Shown here: positions 54,772 to 64,000 of the stretch, piece by piece
Layout of the letters: each line of letters begins with the position of its first letter
Position numbering within the stretch: the stretch's first letter is position 1
NCBI GenBank assembly: GCA_963738375.1
Contig: CAVTWL010000004.1
Span: 1,736,001 to 1,800,000, forward strand
Length of the DNA stretch: 64,000 bases
From: Bog-159 sp963738375
GTDB lineage: Bacteria; Acidobacteriota; Terriglobia; Bryobacterales; Bryobacteraceae
Direction: 5' to 3'
Position numbers and translations under genes: made by a program
The notes under the pieces: model-generated
What the model saw: only the letters and a program-made list of their open reading frames with translations
What the model was told of the DNA's origin: nothing
Databases searched by the model: none

Positions 54772-57762
54772 ATGAAACCGAAATTCGGCCTTTTGCCCCT
54801 GGCAAACTCAACCTGTTATCTACTGGCCATCCTGGCGGTAGCCGCGGCTTTCCCGCACACTGCGTTCTCGCAGGCGCCGCCCGTGCCATCTTCGTTTCAG
54901 GCTCTTTATACGGAGATGGATAACTATCTCATTAATTTCAACGCGACGATGCCTCCGCCCAGCGCCAACCCATTACCCACGTTAATGACCGGCTCATTGA
55001 TCGTGGCGAATTCAAACGCCGGACCGGACATGGTGAATGGGATGACCGGCACGACCATCCCATCCTACAACCCGGCCGTTCTGCAGCTCAACGAACTGAA
55101 GGCCATGGGGGTGAAAGCGGTGATGGTGGAAATCGGATTCCCCATGCTCTATGCGCCCTACATTACCGGTCAAGGCTATTCCCAGACAGCATTCGTGAAC
55201 TATTACGCGGCCATCGCGAACCTGGTGCGAGCCGCCGGCATGAAGCTGATCATCGAGAACGATACTCTGCTGGGAAACGGCAACGTACAGGCGGGCTGGG
55301 ACACATCCTCGTTCTACCCCTCGCTAAGCTGGACGCAATACATGGCGGCGCGCGCACAGACGGCTGCTACCATCGCGCAAACCATGCAGCCGGACTACAT
55401 GGTGGTGTTGGAGGAACCCGATACCGAAGCCATGAATACCGGCCAAACCAACGTGAACACATCTACCGGCGCGCTGCAATTGTTGTCCACAATTCTTCCG
55501 AGTGTGCAAGCGGCCGGCGTCCCGAACCTGCAAGTGGGCGCCGGGGTTGGGAGCTGGCTCACGAACTACCAGGATTTCATTACCGCCTTTTTGTCACAAC
55601 CGATCAACTTCGTGGACTTTCATATTTATCCCGTGAATGACAACTTCCTGCCAAATGCATTGAGCATCATCTCCATGGCAAACCAGGCTGGTCTGCCGGT
55701 ATCCATGACCGAATGCTGGCTCAACAAAGAGCTTGACACCGAAGTGAACAACCTCTCGTCCAACGTCGTCTCGGCGCGCAACCCCTTCAGCTTCTGGCAG
55801 CCTCTGGACACCTACTTCATCCAGACCATGCAGACCCTGTCACAAACCACCCAGATGCTGTTCCTCGACCCCTTCAACGCTGAGTATTACTTTGCCTACC
55901 TGGACTATGGGCCCAGTACGGAAACCCTCTCGCCGGACGTAATCATGGCACAAGAGAATGCGACGGCCCAGGCCAACAACCAGATCGCGGTTTATACGCC
56001 GACCGGCATGTCTTATTACGCCTCGCTGGTGCCCCAGGACACCACCGCGCCTTCCGTGCCCACCGGCTTAACCGGAGTGTCGGGCAATCCAAATGCCGAT
56101 GCGATCAGTTGGAATGCGGCCACCGACGATATCGGCGTAGCGGGATACTATGTGTGGCGCGGGCTGCAGAACAATCCGCTCTCGCTGGTTGCCACGACCA
56201 CGCAACTGACGTTTGACGACAGCAATCTGGCTGAAGCGACGACCTATACATATGCGATTCAGGCGTTCGATCTGGCGGGCAATGTTTCCGCTTTATCCGC
56301 GCCGATCAATGTGCAGACCAGCAATGCGACTCCACCTACCGTTCCGGGCAACGTAGCCGGAACCGCCGCGGCGTGTACGTATGTGAAGCTGACGTGGACC
56401 GCTTCCACCGACAAGATCGGCATTTCGAAGTACAACATCTTCATGGGCTTCTCGCCAACATCGTTGACCCAGGTGGCGACTACCACGGGCACGGCCACGT
56501 CTTACGGCAACAATACCCTTAATGCCGGCACAACTTATTATTTCGGAGTGCAGGCGGCCGACCACGACGGCAACATTTCCGGCATGTCGAACATCGCGAT
56601 GGTGGCTACGCCGATCCTGCCGATACCGCCCGCGACCATCAGCGCTGCGGCGTCATCCACGACCAAGATCACAGTCAACTGGACTGCTCCTAGCAACCCC
56701 GGCGGCATGTCCATCGCCCGGTACTACGTGTGGAAAGGCACCTCGCCGACCACTTTAGCCAATGTTTTCACCGTAACAAGTCCGACCTACAACGACACTT
56801 CCGAAACGGCCTCTACCACCGTTTACTATGCGGTCCAATCGGTGGATAGCGGAGCGCCGGCGTCGGTTTCCGGACTTTCCTCGGTAGTTTCCGCCACCAC
56901 CTACGGGCCGCCGTCGGTTCCCACGAACCTGGCGGGCGCGCCGACTTCCGCCACCAAAATAAGTCTCTCCTGGTCGGCTTCCGTCAGCGGCGGCTCGCCG
57001 ATCGCGAACTACCGCGTGTGGAAGGGTACGAATCCCAGCCAGTTGTCGCAAGTGGGCACTACTACCGGTCTCACTTACACCGACACGAACGATACGGCCG
57101 CGACCACATATTACTATGCCGTCCAGTCCGTCGATAAGGCGACCCCGCCCGATACCTCGGCGCTTTGTACGGCGATTGCGGTGACCACCGACTCGTTACC
57201 GCCGGCGCCCGTAAATCTGGCCGCTACACCGGTTAGCGCCAGCAAAATTACGTTGACATGGACAGAGCCCACCGGCGGTAATAATCTCGCGGTGGCCAGG
57301 TATTACGTCTACGGAGGGACCACGCTGTCCAAGCTGTCCCAACTCGGCATTACCACGGCCACGACATACAACAACACGTCGCTGCAGCCGCTTACGACTT
57401 ACTACTACTACGTCGTAGCCGCGGATACCGCGAACGAGTATTCCCCCAATTCGAACACGGTGATCGGCATCACGCTGGCATTGCCTTCGCCGCCTTCGAA
57501 CGTACAGGCTATCCCGTCTTCCAGTTCACAGGTCGCCGTAAGCTGGCTACCATCAACCGGCCCGCTCACAATTAACCATTACAACGTGTTTCGAGGCACT
57601 TCACCCTCCGCTCTGAGCCAGGTCGCCACGAGCACCAAGACGAGCTACACGGACAAGTCGCTCAACGCGGGCACGACTTACTACTATTCGATCCAGGCTT
57701 CGGATACCGGACCGGATCTTTCACCGCAATCGCCTCCGGTTGCGGCTACCACCCAGCAGTAG
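54772..57762 (+). CDS. Secreted glycosidase-like TIM-barrel protein with six FN3 domains
   Basis: About 996 aa. The ATG at 54772 has AGGA six bases upstream and starts a signal peptide (MKPKFGLLPLANSTCYLLAI; cut near AFSQAP). The N-terminal 400 residues look like a GH clan-A barrel: LNELKAMGVKAVMVEIGFPM, MKLIIENDTLL, DYMVVLEEPDTEAMNTG (candidate acid/base Glu), FVDFHIYPVNDN and VSMTECWLNKELD (candidate nucleophile Glu). Six fibronectin type III domains follow, each starting PP..P.nl.a.p.s...i.l.W and ending in 'ysvqa.D'. They are typical of extracellular carbohydrate-active proteins. No sorting signal is seen at the end. Substrate unknown; family not assigned. Confidence 0.75.
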   Translation: MKPKFGLLPLANSTCYLLAILAVAAAFPHTAFSQAPPVPSSFQALYTEMDNYLINFNATMPPPSANPLPTLMTGSLIVANSNAGPDMVNGMTGTTIPSYNPAVLQLNELKAMGVKAVMVEIGFPMLYAPYITGQGYSQTAFVNYYAAIANLVRAAGMKLIIENDTLLGNGNVQAGWDTSSFYPSLSWTQYMAARAQTAATIAQTMQPDYMVVLEEPDTEAMNTGQTNVNTSTGALQLLSTILPSVQAAGVPNLQVGAGVGSWLTNYQDFITAFLSQPINFVDFHIYPVNDNFLPNALSIISMANQAGLPVSMTECWLNKELDTEVNNLSSNVVSARNPFSFWQPLDTYFIQTMQTLSQTTQMLFLDPFNAEYYFAYLDYGPSTETLSPDVIMAQENATAQANNQIAVYTPTGMSYYASLVPQDTTAPSVPTGLTGVSGNPNADAISWNAATDDIGVAGYYVWRGLQNNPLSLVATTTQLTFDDSNLAEATTYTYAIQAFDLAGNVSALSAPINVQTSNATPPTVPGNVAGTAAACTYVKLTWTASTDKIGISKYNIFMGFSPTSLTQVATTTGTATSYGNNTLNAGTTYYFGVQAADHDGNISGMSNIAMVATPILPIPPATISAAASSTTKITVNWTAPSNPGGMSIARYYVWKGTSPTTLANVFTVTSPTYNDTSETASTTVYYAVQSVDSGAPASVSGLSSVVSATTYGPPSVPTNLAGAPTSATKISLSWSASVSGGSPIANYRVWKGTNPSQLSQVGTTTGLTYTDTNDTAATTYYYAVQSVDKATPPDTSALCTAIAVTTDSLPPAPVNLAATPVSASKITLTWTEPTGGNNLAVARYYVYGGTTLSKLSQLGITTATTYNNTSLQPLTTYYYYVVAADTANEYSPNSNTVIGITLALPSPPSNVQAIPSSSSQVAVSWLPSTGPLTINHYNVFRGTSPSALSQVATSTKTSYTDKSLNAGTTYYYSIQASDTGPDLSPQSPPVAATTQQ

Positions 57763-57782
57763 CTTGGCGTAGTGTTCTTCCT

Positions 57783-57812
57783 GGCGGCCCGCCTCAAGCG
57801 GGCCGCCTTTTC
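57783..57812 (+). terminator. Strong Rho-independent terminator
   Basis: GGCGGCCCGC (57783-57792) pairs perfectly with GCGGGCCGCC (57798-57807) across a CTCAA loop, followed by TTTTCC. It sits 20 bp after the FN3 protein stop. On the minus strand the same stem is followed by AGGAAGA, so it works mainly for the plus strand. Confidence 0.85.
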
Positions 57813-57836
57813 CATTTTGGGCTTCACGATCCCGAC

Positions 57837-59240
57837 TTAACCCGCGTGAGCCGGCGACCTCGGAGTCATGCTCCACAAGCGGTCCCACGAACGCTCTTTG
57901 TCCCATGACGGCGTTGGTTCAAAGTAGCCCGACCCCGGCGCCAGGTGCGCGCGCACCACGTCCTCGTTCAGGGTGATGCCAAGACCTGGTTTATCAGGCA
58001 CGGTAATGAAGCCCTTGTTGATAATCGGCTTCTCAATGCCTTCCACCATATCCTGCCACCAGGGCACGTCCAGCGAATGGTTTTCACAAGCCAGGAAGTT
58101 TTCGGTGGCCGCTGCGCAATGCACGCTGGCCAGGGCGCCAATCGGCAGGCCCGCGTAATGCAAAGCCATCGGAACGCCATATTCCATTGCCAGGTCGCCG
58201 ATCTTATGCGTCTCCAAAATGCCGCCCGACGTTGAAATATCCGGATGGATCTTGCTTACCGCGTGCTTCTCGCACAGGTTGATGAAGCCTTCTTTTAAAT
58301 AGATGTCTTCGCCGGTGAGTATGGGAACCGGACTTTCCATTGTGATGCGCTGTAGCAGGTCCGTGTACTGCCAGGGAATCACGTCTTCCATCCAGGAAAG
58401 GTTGTACTTTTCGTAAGCCTTGGCGAGGCGGAGTACGGAATGCACGCCGATGTGGCCCAAGTGGTCCATGGAAAGCGGGATTTCCATGCCAACTGCTTCA
58501 CGCGCCGCAGCCACGTACTGGCACAACATCTCGATGCCCTTGTCCGTGACCTCCGCGCCGGTGAACAGATGCGGCAACTGGCTGCGTTCCCATGGGGTGG
58601 TTCCGGACGGCATGGTGACGGTACCGGGAGTCTTGGCGATCATCTGGATTCCTAAATCCATCTTCAGCCAAGTCATGCCCATCTGTTCCTTGCGAATCTT
58701 GAGGCGCTTGGCGTACTCCATGATGTCGTCGGACTCTTCGGTATCGGCGTAGATCCGCACTTTGTCGCGAAATTTGCCGCCCAGCATCTGGTAGATGGGC
58801 ACGCCATACACCTTGCCCGCAATATCCCAAAGCGCTTCTTCCACGGCGACTACGCCGCCGGCCTGGCGCGAGTGCCCGCCGAATTGCTTGATCTTCTCGA
58901 AAAGGTAAGTGATCTTGAGCGGATTTTCGCCCACCAGGCGGCTCTTCAGAAACAGAGCGTAGGTTTCGCTGGCGCCGTCGCGCACCTCGCCCAAGCCGTA
59001 GACGCCCTGATTGGTATCGAGGCGGACGATGGTACACGGACTGGGCCCGGGCTTGCGCACCGTGGCAACCCGCAGATCCGTGATCCTGAGCGTGGAGGGG
59101 CTGGAATTGGTGTTGACGTTTTGAAAAGGCGGCTCAGGGGCGGCGTTGGCTCGCGCGCCCAACACCGCGCCGCCCAACAAAGCGGCCGATGTCTTCAGAA
59201 GTCCGCGTCGCCCGATTTGCGCCGCATCCTGTTTTGGCAT
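57837..59240 (-). CDS. Secreted enolase-superfamily (mandelate racemase/muconate lactonizing) protein
   Basis: 467-aa protein with an N-terminal Tat-like signal, IGRRGLLKTSAALLGGAVLG. Then an N-terminal capping domain (RITDLRVATVRKPGP) and barrel with MTWLKMDLG (the lysine of the KxK motif). The metal and acid/base residues appear as SMDHLGHIG, LSWMEDVIPWQYTDLLQR and PILTGEDIYLKEG, with HPDISTSGGILETHKIG. The length is longer than the 370-aa average because of the signal and linkers. Function probably sugar-acid dehydration or racemisation in the periplasm. Specificity unknown. It converges with the FN3 gene. Confidence 0.88.
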   Translation of the reverse strand: MPKQDAAQIGRRGLLKTSAALLGGAVLGARANAAPEPPFQNVNTNSSPSTLRITDLRVATVRKPGPSPCTIVRLDTNQGVYGLGEVRDGASETYALFLKSRLVGENPLKITYLFEKIKQFGGHSRQAGGVVAVEEALWDIAGKVYGVPIYQMLGGKFRDKVRIYADTEESDDIMEYAKRLKIRKEQMGMTWLKMDLGIQMIAKTPGTVTMPSGTTPWERSQLPHLFTGAEVTDKGIEMLCQYVAAAREAVGMEIPLSMDHLGHIGVHSVLRLAKAYEKYNLSWMEDVIPWQYTDLLQRITMESPVPILTGEDIYLKEGFINLCEKHAVSKIHPDISTSGGILETHKIGDLAMEYGVPMALHYAGLPIGALASVHCAAATENFLACENHSLDVPWWQDMVEGIEKPIINKGFITVPDKPGLGITLNEDVVRAHLAPGSGYFEPTPSWDKERSWDRLWSMTPRSPAHAG

Positions 59241-59313
59241 ATTTTTCTCCGGTTTCCTACAGAAAAATCATTATAGTCCCGGTTGCCGGGTGGGAGCGCT
59301 TCGGAGGACACGG

Positions 59314-60138
59314 TCATCCCTTGATGAACGCCAATAAATCCGCGTTGACACGGTCCTTCTCGGTGGTGCAAAGGCCGTGGGGGCTGCCCTCATAGACGAT
59401 CAATTTCGCGTTCTTCACCAACTTCGACGACAATGGCGCGGAGTCTGCGAACGGCACAATCTGATCGGCGTCGCCGTGGATGATCAATGTGGGCACGTCG
59501 ATCTTTTTCAGATCCGCGGTGAAATCGGTTTCGGAAAATGCTTTGACGCAGAAATAGCAGGCCGGCATTCCGGCCATCAGTCCTTGCAGGCGGAAAAATT
59601 CGCGGACACCTTCCGATACCTTGGCGCCAGGCTTGTTGTAGCCATAAAAGGGCAGCGACAGGTCCCTGAAGAATTGCGAGCGATCGGCGAGCACGCCGGA
59701 ACGGATCTGGTCGAAGACATCGATCGGCAGACCTGCAGGATTCGCAGGTGTCTTCAGCATCAGCGGCGGAACGGCGCCGATGAGCACCGCCTTAGCGACG
59801 CGTTTGGTTCCAAACAGGCCGATGTAGCGGGCCACTTCGCCGCCGCCGGTGGAGTGGCCCACGTGCACCGCATCCTTCAGGTCCAGGTGCGCGGTCAGCG
59901 CGGCGAGATCGGCGGCGTACGTATCCATATCGTTGCCGTTCCATGGCTGGCTGGAGCGGCCGTGACCCCGGCGGTCGTGCGCAATGCAGCGATAGCCATG
60001 CGACGCCAGGAAAAACATCTGATCCTCGAAGGCGTCCGCGCTGAGAGGCCAGCCGTGGCTGAAGACTACAGGTTGACCGGTTCCCCAGTCCTTGTAATAG
60101 ATCGTGGCGCCGTCTTTGGTGGTAAAGGTGTTTGACAT
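59314..60138 (-). CDS. Alpha/beta hydrolase (non-haem chloroperoxidase/arylesterase type)
   Basis: 274-aa cytoplasmic hydrolase. It has the oxyanion segment VVFSHGWPLSADAF, the lid region HDRRGHGRSSQPW, the nucleophile S96 in VGHSTGGGEVARYIG, the catalytic Asp in LIIHGDADQIVPF and the His in GSPHGLCTTEKD. These fit the cofactor-free haloperoxidase/esterase group. Natural substrate is unknown, and the peroxidase activity in this family is often secondary. It is separated by 67 bp from the winged-helix-TPR gene on the same strand. Confidence 0.9.
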   Translation of the reverse strand: MSNTFTTKDGATIYYKDWGTGQPVVFSHGWPLSADAFEDQMFFLASHGYRCIAHDRRGHGRSSQPWNGNDMDTYAADLAALTAHLDLKDAVHVGHSTGGGEVARYIGLFGTKRVAKAVLIGAVPPLMLKTPANPAGLPIDVFDQIRSGVLADRSQFFRDLSLPFYGYNKPGAKVSEGVREFFRLQGLMAGMPACYFCVKAFSETDFTADLKKIDVPTLIIHGDADQIVPFADSAPLSSKLVKNAKLIVYEGSPHGLCTTEKDRVNADLLAFIKG

Positions 60139-60205
60139 AGATTTCGCTCTGGAGCCGCCAGTTTAGCAGCCGTTCCGCCGGCCGGCATGTGCCGGATCGC
60201 ACGTG

Positions 60206-62968
60206 TCAACTATGCTTGATGGACTCTGCGCGAGCCGCCGCGGCCTGTCGCGCGATGGCCTCGAAGCCTAGCGCACGCGCCTCGCTTTCGAGCTTTTCCA
60301 GATCGCCGGTTTTGGCTGGGAGCTGCGCCAGGATCAAGCGGGCCTGGAGGCCATAGATTATCAACCCGTGTCGCGCCGCCTCGCCCGCGGCGGCATGCAA
60401 TTGCAGGACAGCCGCGCTGCGATCGGCGACCTTGCCCGACGCCGCTCGTACCCGCGCCGAGACAATGGCGAATTCCAGTCGCGCGTCCAACTGCTGCGTG
60501 GCGCGGGCGGATACGGCGGCGCGCTCGACTTCCTGCCGCGCCTCCCCTGCCTTGCCCTGCGCCAGAAGCGCTTGCGCAAGCAGGGTTCGGGCCTCCAATA
60601 ACTGTCCTCGACGGTTCTCGCGTTCAAAGAGGGCCAGACTTTCACGCAGCGATTTTTCGGCGTCAGCCGCCCTGCCTGTGGCCAGCGACAATTCGGCCGC
60701 GGCGACCCGCGACTGCTCGGCCAAAACCGGACTGCCACTCTGCTGCGCAATCCTCGCGGACTCGTCGAAAACTCGCAGCGCTTGGTTCCAGTCGGCTTGC
60801 GCCAAGTACACGCGGCCCCTCCGCATGAGCGCGTCGGCGGTGTCCTGCTTATAGCCAATGTCTCGATCCACGGCAACGGCTTTACTCAGGGCGTGGGCGG
60901 CGCCGGGTAGATCGCCGGCGAGATATCGGGTTTGGCCCAGGTTATTCCAAACGCTACCGGCGCCGGCTTTGTCGGCCATCGCCTGAAAGCGGCTGAGGGC
61001 TTCGTCAAGCATCGTGCGCGCTTTAGAGAGATCGCCTGCCAGCATCCACATGAAGCCGATGTTTTCGAGAGCATCCGCCTGGTCGGGGCGGCTGTCGATC
61101 AAGCGGGCGCTGCGCAGCGATTCTTCATACTGGCCGCGCGCCGCGGACAGATCGCCTTCCTGCCAGAGCACCGTCGCCAAGCCATTATGCTCCCATTGGG
61201 CGGCGCCTTCATTGCCTAATTCGCGGTCGATAGCGAGCGCCTGGGAATAAAGGGTGCGGGCACCCGGCAGGTCGCCCAGCATAAAACGCGTGGATGCCAG
61301 GTATCCCATGCTGCTTGCCAGGCCCGCGCGATCTCCGGCCTGCCCGTATATCTGTTTGGCGCTCTCGCAGGCGGCCGCCGCCTCTTGGGCATGGCTCAGT
61401 TGGATCAGGTTGCGGCATTCCTGATCGCGCCCTTGCGCCACCAGGATTTGCGCGCCGCGAGCCTGTGCCGCCGACGCGGACGCCGCCGCCAGACGGCGTG
61501 CCTGTTCAAAATCGCCCAACTGGCCCGCCGCTTCCGATTGGGCCAGCAGGATCGCCGCTTCGTCGGACACCGGCGACGGCAGCGTGCGCAGTTTTTCCAG
61601 GGTCGCGAGTGCTTCCCGCGCCAGGCCCATCTTTATCTGGGAGCGCGACAGCCTTAGCCCATACTCCGGCTCGTCCGGGAAAAGGCTGGCCAACTGGCGG
61701 TAGATCCGGATCGCCCGATCCCACTCCACATTTGCCTCGCGATACCCAGCTTCGATAGACAGGCGGTCGGGACGCGGCAGCTTGCCTGAAAGCTGCCAGG
61801 CCTTCTGGGCTTCCATCTTGGCCCTTTCGGCATACCCTAGCGCGGCCCAGGCTTGCGATAGCGCATGGTGCGCGAGAGCGTTATTTGGCTCGGCGGCGAC
61901 GGCCCGCTGCAACAGGTCGCGCGCGCCCAGAGCGTCGAAATGGCGCAGCTTGTCGAGCCCACCGAAATACAGCGAAGCGGTGGCCGGATTGGCGGGACCG
62001 GTCTGCGGCGCCCCCGTATCGGCTTGCGCGGCCAGACCCACTCCCAGTTTTTGGCGCAAGGCAAGGCCCGCGACCTTGACCAGCCCCGGCAGATCCTCCG
62101 GACTGCCGCTTCGGGAAACGGCAACTACCGTTTGGCCCTGGCGGGTGTCTTGCATACGAAGGTCGAGACGAACGGTTTCGCCCGGACGTCCGCTGTTGTC
62201 GAAAAACGAGCCTGCCACCACGTAGTCCGCGCCCGTATTGGCGCGGATCTTGGAAAGGGTGGACGGCGAGAAGCCATCCACTTCGGGCAGGGCCAAGTCG
62301 ATCTTGGTGCGCGCCACGCTTTCGCCGGGTATGGTCCGCACCCGCTCGCCATCTTCCAGATCCATTGCCAGCCATTCGGAGAGCGCGGTCGATTCCCACT
62401 CCCGCTCGGGTCTGGCGGCCAGATTGCGAAATCCCATTACGGCGACCGACGGCCGCAACGGTACGGCCGCAACGGCTCTTGACTTAATGCTAAATGGGAT
62501 CCACGCCGCGAGTCCCACCAGCACGAGCATCGATGTGAGTCCCAAGATCCACCGCCATTGCCGGCTCTTTACCGGCTGTTCCTGTAGGATTGGCTGAATC
62601 GCTACCGCGCGCTCCTGGTTAGCGGCTGGCTGTGGTTCTTCATCCACGGCCGCTACAAAACGGTAGCCGACGCGCGGCAGTGTTTCGATATAGCGCGGTT
62701 TGCCGGCGTCGTCGTTGAGCGCCTGGCGCAGCTTGCCCACCGCGATACTCAGGCTGTTGTCGAAGTCTACGAACGTGCCGGCAGGCCAGAGGCGCTGCCG
62801 GAGCTCCTCGCGCGTGACCACCTCACCGGAGCGTTCGATCAGCGCGGTCAGAATCCGGAAGGGCTGATCCTGCAGCTTGAGTTTACGGCCGTTCTTAAGA
62901 AGGGCGCGCCTGCCGGGATCCAGTTCAAATGCGCCGAACTTGCACCGGCCCAGGTTCCGCGACATCAT
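60206..62968 (-). CDS. OmpR-type winged-helix protein with FlgO-like and TPR domains
   Basis: 920-aa membrane regulator. Residues 8-110 are an OmpR/CadC-like winged helix: FGAFELDPGRRALLKNGRKL, QDQPFRILTALIERSGEVVT, TFVDFDNSLSIAVGKLRQAL, and RYIETLPRVGYRFVA. A transmembrane helix is at about 140-162. Then the FlgO-like segment begins RPSVAVMGFRNLAARPEREW and has IRANTGADYVVAGSFFDNSG; TPR repeats fill residues 310-900. This is the CadC-like plan in which an outer sensor controls a membrane-bound DNA-binding domain. The same FlgO-like/TPR module follows the kinase at 15.7 kb. Confidence 0.92.
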   Translation of the reverse strand: MMSRNLGRCKFGAFELDPGRRALLKNGRKLKLQDQPFRILTALIERSGEVVTREELRQRLWPAGTFVDFDNSLSIAVGKLRQALNDDAGKPRYIETLPRVGYRFVAAVDEEPQPAANQERAVAIQPILQEQPVKSRQWRWILGLTSMLVLVGLAAWIPFSIKSRAVAAVPLRPSVAVMGFRNLAARPEREWESTALSEWLAMDLEDGERVRTIPGESVARTKIDLALPEVDGFSPSTLSKIRANTGADYVVAGSFFDNSGRPGETVRLDLRMQDTRQGQTVVAVSRSGSPEDLPGLVKVAGLALRQKLGVGLAAQADTGAPQTGPANPATASLYFGGLDKLRHFDALGARDLLQRAVAAEPNNALAHHALSQAWAALGYAERAKMEAQKAWQLSGKLPRPDRLSIEAGYREANVEWDRAIRIYRQLASLFPDEPEYGLRLSRSQIKMGLAREALATLEKLRTLPSPVSDEAAILLAQSEAAGQLGDFEQARRLAAASASAAQARGAQILVAQGRDQECRNLIQLSHAQEAAAACESAKQIYGQAGDRAGLASSMGYLASTRFMLGDLPGARTLYSQALAIDRELGNEGAAQWEHNGLATVLWQEGDLSAARGQYEESLRSARLIDSRPDQADALENIGFMWMLAGDLSKARTMLDEALSRFQAMADKAGAGSVWNNLGQTRYLAGDLPGAAHALSKAVAVDRDIGYKQDTADALMRRGRVYLAQADWNQALRVFDESARIAQQSGSPVLAEQSRVAAAELSLATGRAADAEKSLRESLALFERENRRGQLLEARTLLAQALLAQGKAGEARQEVERAAVSARATQQLDARLEFAIVSARVRAASGKVADRSAAVLQLHAAAGEAARHGLIIYGLQARLILAQLPAKTGDLEKLESEARALGFEAIARQAAAARAESIKHS

Positions 62969-63017
62969 TCGATGTTAACAGCCGGAGCTCCGGGCCGGAG
63001 CATTGTCAGCGTGAAGG

Positions 63018-64000
63018 TTACTGCACGTTTACGGTGAGAACAGAACTGCTTCCGTTGTCGACCACCGCGAGGGTGACACCCGTGGAACCGCTACTTACGG
63101 GGATCAGTGACACGGGGTTTTCGCCGGCCTTGTAGCTTTGGCCGGGCTGGAAGGTTCCGTCGCCATTGCCAGCCAGCACGGTGACCAGGTTTGCGACAGG
63201 ATCGGCAACTGCCAGGCTGAGAGCACCGGCGCTGCCTAGGACAGTCAGTCCTTGGGGATCGGTTCCAGCCGGATAGCTGGCGAACGGTTCAAATGTCCCA
63301 TCGCCGTTGTTCAGCAGGATGTAAACGCTGCCGCTGGATGCATCGGAGATGGCCAAGTCGGGTTTCCCGTCGCCATTGAAGTCCGCTTCGACGATCGTAT
63401 CGGGGGAAATGGCAGCCGTCATGTAGCTGACTGGCGGCTGGAAAGCGCCTCCGCCGGTACCTAAAAGTATGGTCACCGCGCCGGTTCCTGCGTCGGCCAC
63501 TGCCAGATCCGGAATGCCGTCGCCATTCAGATCCCCGATAGCGATTGAGGATGGGGCGGATTCGGTGGGGTCGCCGATGGAGATGCCGATAGGCGCTCCG
63601 AAGTTGCCGCCGCCGGTTCCGGGCAGGATCGAGACAACGCCGAGGGAATTGGCGATCGCCAAGTCCAGGACGCCATCGCCGTTCACGTCGCCGATGGCGA
63701 TCGTGGACGGATTTTCTCCCGCGGCGTGGGGGGCCTGCCGCCGGAATGTACCTTTGCCGGCGTTGGTCAGAATTGAGACCGTGCCTGAAGCAGCGTTCGC
63801 TACGGCCAAGTCGGGCAGGCCGTCTCCGTTCAAGTCGGCGACCGCCACGTAGGTGGGATTGTTGCCCACCGCATACGAGGTGCTCTTGGGGAAAGCGCCG
63901 CCTTCGTTGAGATAAACATCGACAGCATTGGTCCCGCTGTTGACGACTGCCAGCGAGGTAGCGCCTGTACCGTTCAGATTGCCGCCGGTTCCCTGCCCCA
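63018..64000 (-). CDS. FG-GAP/VCBS repeat protein, partial at right edge
   Basis: The frame is open from the stop at 63018 to the window end at 64000 (at least 327 codons); the start is beyond the edge. The protein is made of about five repeats of 60 residues containing VAVADLNGDGLPDLAVANAA-type units, the FG-GAP/VCBS calcium-binding blade, e.g. IAIGDVNGDGVLDLAIAN and IVEADFNGDGKPDLAISD. Such proteins form extracellular beta-propellers. The ATG- or GTG-started frame at 63869 is not the true start. Confidence 0.9.
   Translation of the reverse strand, partial: GQGTGGNLNGTGATSLAVVNSGTNAVDVYLNEGGAFPKSTSYAVGNNPTYVAVADLNGDGLPDLAVANAASGTVSILTNAGKGTFRRQAPHAAGENPSTIAIGDVNGDGVLDLAIANSLGVVSILPGTGGGNFGAPIGISIGDPTESAPSSIAIGDLNGDGIPDLAVADAGTGAVTILLGTGGGAFQPPVSYMTAAISPDTIVEADFNGDGKPDLAISDASSGSVYILLNNGDGTFEPFASYPAGTDPQGLTVLGSAGALSLAVADPVANLVTVLAGNGDGTFQPGQSYKAGENPVSLIPVSSGSTGVTLAVVDNGSSSVLTVNVQ

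Overview
This window is a GC-rich bacterial chromosome segment that looks acidobacterial, most likely from the Solibacter/Bryobacter group. That placement is inferred from content, not from a marker gene. The supporting traits are a bacillithiol synthase BshC, a PPi-type PEP carboxykinase, a tricorn-like S41 peptidase, a PEP-CTERM-type protein, large Ser/Thr kinase and winged-helix proteins with TPR tails, many secreted enzymes, and a class II ribonucleotide reductase. I saw no rRNA, tRNA, CRISPR array or prophage.

Layout. Positions 1-7.1 kb hold envelope and general genes: a FecR-like secreted protein (partial), a UDP-sugar dehydrogenase, a TonB-domain secreted protein, a CtpA-type peptidase, a DinB protein and a GT2 glycosyltransferase. 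Positions 7.1-8.9 kb are a graveyard: a frameshifted DUF433 gene with a truncated DUF5615 partner, a nested-hairpin element, a decayed methyltransferase and a truncated C-terminal fragment. Positions 8.9-15.3 kb are a minus-strand cluster, dxr-rseP-bshC-MBL hydrolase-HDAC-like hydrolase. Positions 15.7-25.2 kb carry a 1074-aa Ser/Thr kinase-TPR protein, the PPi-PEPCK, a YopT-like (C58-type) putative cysteine protease, a PEP-CTERM-like protein and a CDF metal transporter. Positions 25.2-38 kb hold a tricorn-like peptidase, an acetylxylan-esterase-like hydrolase, a broken mgtC, a YciF/PfpI stress pair, two aldo/keto reductases, an FAD protein, and a serine-biosynthesis pair (class V aminotransferase and SerA overlapping by 4 bp).

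Positions 38-46 kb contain a fasciclin protein, an XRE-cupin regulator, an HNH-like protein, a lone HigA antitoxin, the class II RNR nrdJ behind a pair of NrdR-like boxes, a frameshift-split H/C (NlpC/LRAT-like) protein, and a small HTH-regulator operon with a palindrome at its start. Positions 46-54.4 kb contain a zinc-ribbon protein, a YdjM-like membrane protein, DUF302, RibBA with a degenerate GTP cyclohydrolase II motif, a glycine-zipper secreted protein, a decayed IS481-like element, homoserine dehydrogenase and two unknown genes. Positions 54.4-64 kb contain a glycosidase-like six-FN3 secreted protein, an enolase-superfamily protein, an alpha/beta hydrolase, a winged-helix-TPR regulator sharing the FlgO-like/TPR module of the kinase at 15.7 kb, and a partial FG-GAP repeat protein.

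The most distinctive observations are the putative cysteine protease just downstream of PPi-PEPCK, the shared FlgO-like/TPR module joined to two different output domains, the NrdR box pair and 5' frameshift of nrdJ, the glycosidase-like FN3 protein, and the decaying accessory genes at 7-9, 30 and 50-52 kb. All family calls come from reading motifs by eye. No database search was possible.
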